A DNA stretch of 64,000 bases, from the NCBI GenBank assembly GCA_044368415.1, contig JBIPLJ010000007.1:1-64000 (forward strand). Reading direction: 5' to 3'. Position numbers and translations under genes: made by a program. This document shows positions 60,101 through 64,000 of the stretch, one piece after another. Origin of the DNA: UBA4615 sp044368415. GTDB lineage: Bacteria > Pseudomonadota > Gammaproteobacteria > Burkholderiales > Burkholderiaceae_E. Numbering within the stretch: position 1 is the stretch's first letter; each line of letters starts with the position of its first letter. The notes beneath the pieces are model-generated. The model saw nothing but the letters and a program-made list of their open reading frames with translations, made no database searches and was not told where the DNA came from.

Positions 60101-62237
60101 CAGCGGCCCGGTGGTGGTGGACGCGCGCGGCGAGGCCACGGTGCCGCTGGCGCTGCCGGACTTCAACGGGACGCTGCGGCTGATGGCGGTGGCGGCCACC
60201 GCCGACGCCTACGCGAGCGCGCAGGCCGAGATGACGGTGGCCGCGCCACTGGTCGCCGAGCTCTCGATGCCGCGCTTCGTCTCCCCCGGCGACAGCGCCG
60301 CGATCGCGCTCGACCTGACCAACCTGTCGGGCGCGCCGCAGACGGTGTCGGTCAAGGTCGAGGCCGGGCCGCCGCTCAGGCTCGTCGGCGCGCCGGGTCC
60401 GGTGAAGCTCGCCGACGGCCAGCGCACGGTGCTGCGGTACACGGCCGAGCCGACCGAGGCCGATGGACTTGCGCCGATCCGCGTCACCGTGACCGCGGGC
60501 GCGATCCGGATCGTGCGGGAGGCGGCGCTGCAGGTGCAGCCGGCCACGCCTGCAGTGCGCCAGGTGCGGCGGCTGCGGCTCGAACCCGGTGCGCAGGCGA
60601 AGCTCGATCCGGGCCTCGCCGACGGCCTGTGGCCGGGCACCACCACCGTCGGCGTGTTGCTGTCGGCCACGCCGCCCATCGATGTCCGCGAGGCGGTCCG
60701 CGGGCTGCTGTCCTATCCGTACGGCTGCCTGGAGCAGACCACCAGCGCGGCGTATCCGCTGGTGTTCGTCGACGAGGCCGGTGCCGCTGCGGCGGGCATC
60801 ATGCCGCTGTCGCGCGAGGAGCGCGAGGCTCGGCTCGTGCAAGCCTTCGGTCGGCTGTCGGGCATGCAGCAACCACAAGGCGGCTTTGGACTGTGGAGCG
60901 CGGGCGGTCCCTACGAGGGGTGGCTGAGCGCCTACGTGGCGGGGTTCCTGCAGGATGCGCGCGACGCGGGCTTCCCGGTGCCGGCGCGGCTGCAGCAACG
61001 CGCGTCCGACGCCCTGCTCGAGCGGCTGCAACGCTCGCCGGCCGAGCAGCGGCCGGCCCCGCGCGAGGCCGGCCGCGATGCACAAGGGCGGCCCGATCCG
61101 CGAGAGCTCGACACGATGCGCGAGGCCCACCGGCGCTTCGCCGATGCCGCCTTCGCCGGCTACGTGCTGGCCCGAGAGCAGCGCGCGCCGCTCGCCACCC
61201 TGCGCACCCTGCACGACGGCGCGCGCACGGTGGCACGTTCGCCGCTGCCGCTGGTCCATCTGGGGCTGGCGCTGCGCCTGATGGGCGACGAGGCGCGGGC
61301 GCAGGTCGCCCTCGATGAGGCGATGTCGCGCCCCTATGGGCTCGGCACGTCGGATACCGCCGATGCTTGGGCCAGCGAGTGGCTGGGCGACTACGGCTCC
61401 CCGGTGCGGGACCTGGCGATGGCGTATGCGCTGATGCTGCGCCATCAGGCCGCCCACCCGCGGCGCGAGGCGCTGCTCGATGCGCTGGCCCGGAGCATCG
61501 ACAGTCGCCGCTACTTGTCGACCCAAGAGCGGCTCGCGCTCTTCATGGCGGCGCGCGCGGCCGGCGGCAGCGGAGCGCCCTGGAGCGCGACGCTGCAGGC
61601 CGCAGACACCACGCAGACCCTGACCGCCAGCCGCGGCGAGCAGCGCAGCTGGGATGCGGCGACGCTGCGCCGCGGCATCACGGTGACCAACACCTCGGCC
61701 GAGCCGCTGTTTCTGGAGATGGCGGTGGCCGGCCATCCGGTCAAGGCGCCTGTCTCGGGCGACGATGCGATCGCCGTCGAGCGCGCCTGGTTCGCGGCCG
61801 ACGGCAGCGTGCTGCCTGCGGGCCGATCTCTGCGCACGGGCGAGCTGCTGGTGGTGCGGGTGCGGGTGAAGTCGAAGCAGCGCATCCGCGACGGGCTGGT
61901 GGTCGACCGGATCCCGGCCGGGCTCGAGGTGGAGAACCGCAACCTGATGCAAGGTCCGGGCGCGGGCGAATTTAAGGTCGACGGCGTGAACGTCGCCGAG
62001 GCGATGGCCGACGGCCGCATCCGCCACGTCGAGTTCAGGGATGACCGGTTCGTTGCCGCCGTCGAGCTCGACGGCTCGCGGCAGCAGCTCTTCTACACGG
62101 TGCGTGTCGTCACGCCGGGCCGCTACGTGGTGCCGACGTCCTTCGCCGAGGACATGTACCGGCCTGAGCTGCGCGGCGTCGGGCGCGCGGAGCCGGATCT
62201 GGTGGTCGTCGACCCGCGCGCGCCCGCGGCGCGCTGA
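57120..62237 (+). CDS. Bacterial alpha-2-macroglobulin (YfhM-like) with intact thioester
   Basis: A 1705-residue envelope protease inhibitor of the YfhM type, which traps attacking proteases. An N-terminal membrane segment (about residues 10-30) replaces the usual lipobox, so it is probably a membrane-anchored periplasmic protein. Macroglobulin domains run from about residue 150, then the bait region, then the alpha-2-macroglobulin and thioester domains. The thioester motif CLEQ is Cys1203-Gln1206. The segment at 58446-58475 is five hexanucleotide repeats giving an Ala/Ser run. pbpC follows after 10 bp, as in E. coli yfhM-pbpC; the two are thought to guard the cell wall together. Confidence 0.93.
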   Translation: MALRLSRKSVVVSFAVVAALFAVLAAVLAWRSEPPGATPVEARGGTGTAAAFALADCRSRLFDGSPAVAVMFTQPLKRSQDWAKLVQASEGEVAAGATPVPSRWVLGENPRVLYLPNATPERTYRVSVGGGLSSADGATLPVAQTCSVKSEAMPEAFHFASRGVVLPAGQNGGLPVVTVNVPEVDVKFLRVRPDAWAAFLQQVGGRRERGGDGEGESEDSNGEPYGDSRLKGRVGVDTLEQLRASADLVHAGRFATDPRPNRRTVSFLQVEKIDALKEPGLYVAVMNPPGRFAYDYQVTHFHVTDIGLHARRRAAQTDVFATSLKTGTALRDVEISAIDAAGKPIAQARTDAQGRATFAGGLEKARAIVARQGRELSLLGLRDPALDLSEYDVGGHPSRGQKLFVWAGRDLYRPGESFVASVLARDADGRLAPGPGPASATAASASASASASPPLTLTVKRPDGDVAQTRLVRAHAGGVGYYQQSIVLPSDAPTGRWLLEARTDPGSKLPIAQWPFQVEEFLPERMKLELAAPTTALAGSAPLAVAVRGDYLYGAPAAGNRLLGSVSTERDRNPLPQAWPGFVFGDADDDTARKRAELEEAALDDAGRAQVSVPVDVAERRSPMKVRASFSLLESGGRPVVRSIERTWWPASVLLAVRPLFDRDVAREGSAAGFEVVRTDAAGAFVPARDIQVRLVREERRWYWRYDEGRGWNGGYLVEEELAEARTLALAARTTLSLPVGWGRYRLELHDPATGQTLRHRFYAGWGAQDADDVGNRPDRVQLRLEGAPYAAGAVAKVMVVPPHDGEALVTVEGDRVLFARRVPVRASGTAIEIPVDPSWSRHDLYVGVAAFRPGSEGDRVTPARALGLVHLPLARDARRMKLEITAPAKVTPEQNVPVRLRLTDAAGRAPAAGTAIVTVSAVDVGILGITRYASPDPADFFFGKHRYEADLLDLYGKLIEKMEGSVARQRFGGDAGVRDTQSLPRRVRLVDLFSGPVVVDARGEATVPLALPDFNGTLRLMAVAATADAYASAQAEMTVAAPLVAELSMPRFVSPGDSAAIALDLTNLSGAPQTVSVKVEAGPPLRLVGAPGPVKLADGQRTVLRYTAEPTEADGLAPIRVTVTAGAIRIVREAALQVQPATPAVRQVRRLRLEPGAQAKLDPGLADGLWPGTTTVGVLLSATPPIDVREAVRGLLSYPYGCLEQTTSAAYPLVFVDEAGAAAAGIMPLSREEREARLVQAFGRLSGMQQPQGGFGLWSAGGPYEGWLSAYVAGFLQDARDAGFPVPARLQQRASDALLERLQRSPAEQRPAPREAGRDAQGRPDPRELDTMREAHRRFADAAFAGYVLAREQRAPLATLRTLHDGARTVARSPLPLVHLGLALRLMGDEARAQVALDEAMSRPYGLGTSDTADAWASEWLGDYGSPVRDLAMAYALMLRHQAAHPRREALLDALARSIDSRRYLSTQERLALFMAARAAGGSGAPWSATLQAADTTQTLTASRGEQRSWDAATLRRGITVTNTSAEPLFLEMAVAGHPVKAPVSGDDAIAVERAWFAADGSVLPAGRSLRTGELLVVRVRVKSKQRIRDGLVVDRIPAGLEVENRNLMQGPGAGEFKVDGVNVAEAMADGRIRHVEFRDDRFVAAVELDGSRQQLFYTVRVVTPGRYVVPTSFAEDMYRPELRGVGRAEPDLVVVDPRAPAAR
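58446..58475 (+). repeat. Hexanucleotide repeat (GCGTCC/GCTTCC x5) inside the alpha-2-macroglobulin gene
   Basis: Three GCGTCC units followed by two GCTTCC units encode an Ala-Ser run. Six-base units keep the frame on expansion or loss. Confidence 0.85.
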
Positions 62238-62247
62238 GCCACCGCCC

Positions 62248-64000
62248 GTGGCGACGCCGCCGGTCCGCTCGCCTCGCCTGTTTCCGCACCCGAGCCCGAG
62301 CCCGAGCCGCCGGCTCGCCGGCCTCGCGCTGGCCGCGGCCGCGCTCGCAGCGCTCGCGATGCTGGCGCTCGACCGCGCATTCCCGCTGCCCGCGGCGGCC
62401 CGCACGCCCGACAGCGCGCCCGGCACTGTGATGGTGGTGGCGGCCGACGGCACGCCGCTGCGCGGCTGGGCGGGCTCGGACGGTGCGCTGCGGCAGCCGG
62501 TGTCGCTCGACGCGGTGTCGCCGCTGTACCTGCAGGCGCTGCTGCAGGTCGAGGACCGCTGGTTCATGCGGCATCCGGGCGTCAATCCGCTCGCGATGGC
62601 GCGGGCCGCCTGGCAGTGGCTGCGGGCCGGGCGCGTGGTGTCGGGCGGCTCCACGCTGACGATGCAGGTCGCCCGCATCCTCGACCCGCCGACGGGCTCC
62701 TCGCGTACCGTCGGCGCCAAGCTGCGGCAGATCGCCCGCGCGCTGCAGCTCGAGGCGAAACTCGACAAGCGCGAGATCCTCGCGCTGTACCTGAACCATG
62801 CGCCGATGGGCGGGCAGGTCGAGGGGGTGGAGGCGGCCGCACGCGGCTACCTCGGGAAGTCCGCGCGCGCGCTCAGCCATGCCGAGGCGGCGCTGCTGGT
62901 GGCGCTGCCGCAGATGCCGTCCCGGCTGCGCCCTGACCGGGCCCCCGCGGCCGCGAGGCAGGCACGTGACCGCGTGCTCAAGCGGATGCGGGCGCGCGGC
63001 GCGTGGACGGCTGCCGAGGTGGGCGACGCGAAGCTCGAAGCGGTGTTCGCGCCGCCGCTGCGGGCCCGCTGGCTGGCGCCGCTGGCGGCCGAGCGGGTGC
63101 GTGCGGCCGATGCGGCGTTGCGGCCCGATGCCGCCGCGCGCGAGGCCCGCGTGCTGGCTACGACGATCGACGCCGGCGTGCAGGCGCAGCTCGAACGGAT
63201 GCTCCACGACCGGCTGGCGATGTTGCCCCCGCAGGTCTCGGTCGCCGCCCTGGTCGTCGACAACCGCACGCTCGCGGTGCTCGGTTATGCCGGCTCTGCC
63301 GACTTCACCGATGAGGCGCGGGCTGCGCACGTCGACATGGTCCGCGCGCAGCGCTCGCCCGGCTCAACGCTCAAGCCCTTCCTTTACGCGATGGCGCTGG
63401 ACGACGGGCTGGTGCACTCCGAGAGCCTGCTGGTCGATGCGCCGCAGCGCTTCGGGGACTACGCGCCTGGCAACTTCCAGGCCGCCTTCGCCGGACCGGT
63501 CAGCGTCAGCGAGGCGCTTCAGCGCTCGCTGAATGTGCCCGCGGTCGACCTGCTCGAGCGCATCGGGCCGGCGCGCTTCGCTGCCCGGCTGCGCGAAGGC
63601 GGGCTGCGCCTGCGGATGCCGGGCGGCGCCGAGCCCAACCTGAGCCTGGTGCTCGGTGGCGCGGCCACCACGCTCGAGGAACTCGTCGGCGCCTACACCG
63701 CGCTGGCGCGGGGCGGCGTCGCGGGCCGCCCGCGGCTGCTGCCGCAGGCGCCGTTGGTGGAGTCCCGCCTGATGAGCGTGGGCGCCGCCTTCGTGGTCCG
63801 CGAGATCCTCGAGAGCGGCGGACGCCCAGATGCGCCGTTTCGCGAGACCTCGCGCAGGATCGCCTGGAAGACCGGCACGAGCTTCGGTTTTCGGGACGCT
63901 TGGGCGGTCGGTGTCACCGACCGTCACACCGTCGGCGTCTGGGTCGGCCGCCCCGACGGCACGCCGAATCCTGGGCACTTCGGGGCAAACACCGCCGCGC
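62248..64000 (+). CDS. pbpC: Penicillin-binding protein 1C (C-terminus cut by window edge)
   Basis: A bifunctional peptidoglycan glycosyltransferase and transpeptidase anchored in the inner membrane. It starts with GTG 62248 and is still open at the window end (584 codons here, of about 770-800). One membrane segment (about residues 25-45) is followed by the GT51 domain: EDRWFMRHPGVNP and GGSTLTMQVARIL. The transpeptidase domain has the active-site SxxK at Ser373 (SPGSTLKPF), SLN in RSLNVPAVD and KTG in WKTGTSFGFRDAW. The C-terminal BiPBP_C domain is presumably beyond the edge. It is paired with the upstream macroglobulin gene. Confidence 0.95.
   Translation, partial: MATPPVRSPRLFPHPSPSPSRRLAGLALAAAALAALAMLALDRAFPLPAAARTPDSAPGTVMVVAADGTPLRGWAGSDGALRQPVSLDAVSPLYLQALLQVEDRWFMRHPGVNPLAMARAAWQWLRAGRVVSGGSTLTMQVARILDPPTGSSRTVGAKLRQIARALQLEAKLDKREILALYLNHAPMGGQVEGVEAAARGYLGKSARALSHAEAALLVALPQMPSRLRPDRAPAAARQARDRVLKRMRARGAWTAAEVGDAKLEAVFAPPLRARWLAPLAAERVRAADAALRPDAAAREARVLATTIDAGVQAQLERMLHDRLAMLPPQVSVAALVVDNRTLAVLGYAGSADFTDEARAAHVDMVRAQRSPGSTLKPFLYAMALDDGLVHSESLLVDAPQRFGDYAPGNFQAAFAGPVSVSEALQRSLNVPAVDLLERIGPARFAARLREGGLRLRMPGGAEPNLSLVLGGAATTLEELVGAYTALARGGVAGRPRLLPQAPLVESRLMSVGAAFVVREILESGGRPDAPFRETSRRIAWKTGTSFGFRDAWAVGVTDRHTVGVWVGRPDGTPNPGHFGANTAA

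Noticed and set aside
59601..62768. 1055-codon minus-strand frame in the alpha-2-macroglobulin gene
   Set aside because: Antisense to well-supported coding sequence that includes the CLEQ motif; composition is Arg/Gly/His-rich.

Overview
The window is a high-GC stretch of a betaproteobacterial chromosome, most likely order Burkholderiales. Several blocks are ones I recall from Burkholderia/Ralstonia-type genomes: pyrG-kdsA-(DUF1330)-eno-ftsB; PHP phosphoesterase-yciO-trpS-methyltransferase-dapA-bamC-MBL; mutS near roxA and an SlyD-type FKBP; suhB divergent from a Na+/solute symporter and trmJ; cysE-lpxH-ppi-TPR divergent from cysS; and alkA-accA-tilS followed by lysC and tRNA-Ser. No database was searched; identities come from motifs, length and gene order.

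Layout. 1-3.8 kb: ETF-ubiquinone oxidoreductase (cut by the window start), an SDR oxidoreductase and a DUF3422 membrane protein. 3.8-9.7 kb: pyrG, kdsA, a decayed DUF1330 gene, eno and ftsB, facing a gamma-carbonic-anhydrase-like/hslO pair. 9.9-16 kb: a ferritin-like DUF455 protein, a Tat-exported PhoD-like phosphatase, a QseBC-like two-component system and an HtrA/Deg protease with an apparent QseB-type operator in front of it. 16-26.4 kb: hydrolase, PHP phosphatase, YciO, trpS, a GGDEF-EAL protein, methyltransferase, dapA, bamC and an MBL hydrolase. 26.5-33.2 kb: a LEA-like repeat lipoprotein, a DUF7931-like protein, roxA, an SlyD-type FKBP, a metallophosphoesterase and mutS. 33.4-46.1 kb: housekeeping genes from a VOC protein to tilS. 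46.1-52.8 kb: a complete minor-pilin operon (fimT-pilV-pilW-pilX-pilY1-pilE, minus strand) lying between tilS and lysC. 53-54.5 kb: lysC and tRNA-Ser(GCT). 54.5-57 kb: a small accessory patch next to the tRNA with decayed genes, a mazEF module with apparent frameshifts, and a lower-GC C13/caspase-like lipoprotein. 56.9-64 kb: a conserved 50-residue basic protein, a bacterial alpha-2-macroglobulin with an intact CLEQ thioester, and pbpC (cut by the window end).

The genes are mostly housekeeping: CTP, KDO, lysine, cysteine and lipid A synthesis, tRNA charging and modification, mismatch repair and outer-membrane assembly. The accessory content is the pilus operon, the c-di-GMP protein, the tRNA-Ser patch and the repeat lipoprotein. 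Many genes are tightly packed, with ATGA/GTGA start-stop overlaps. Recognisable -10 boxes (TATACT, TAGAAT, TACAAT) stand out in the GC-rich background, often very close to the start codon.
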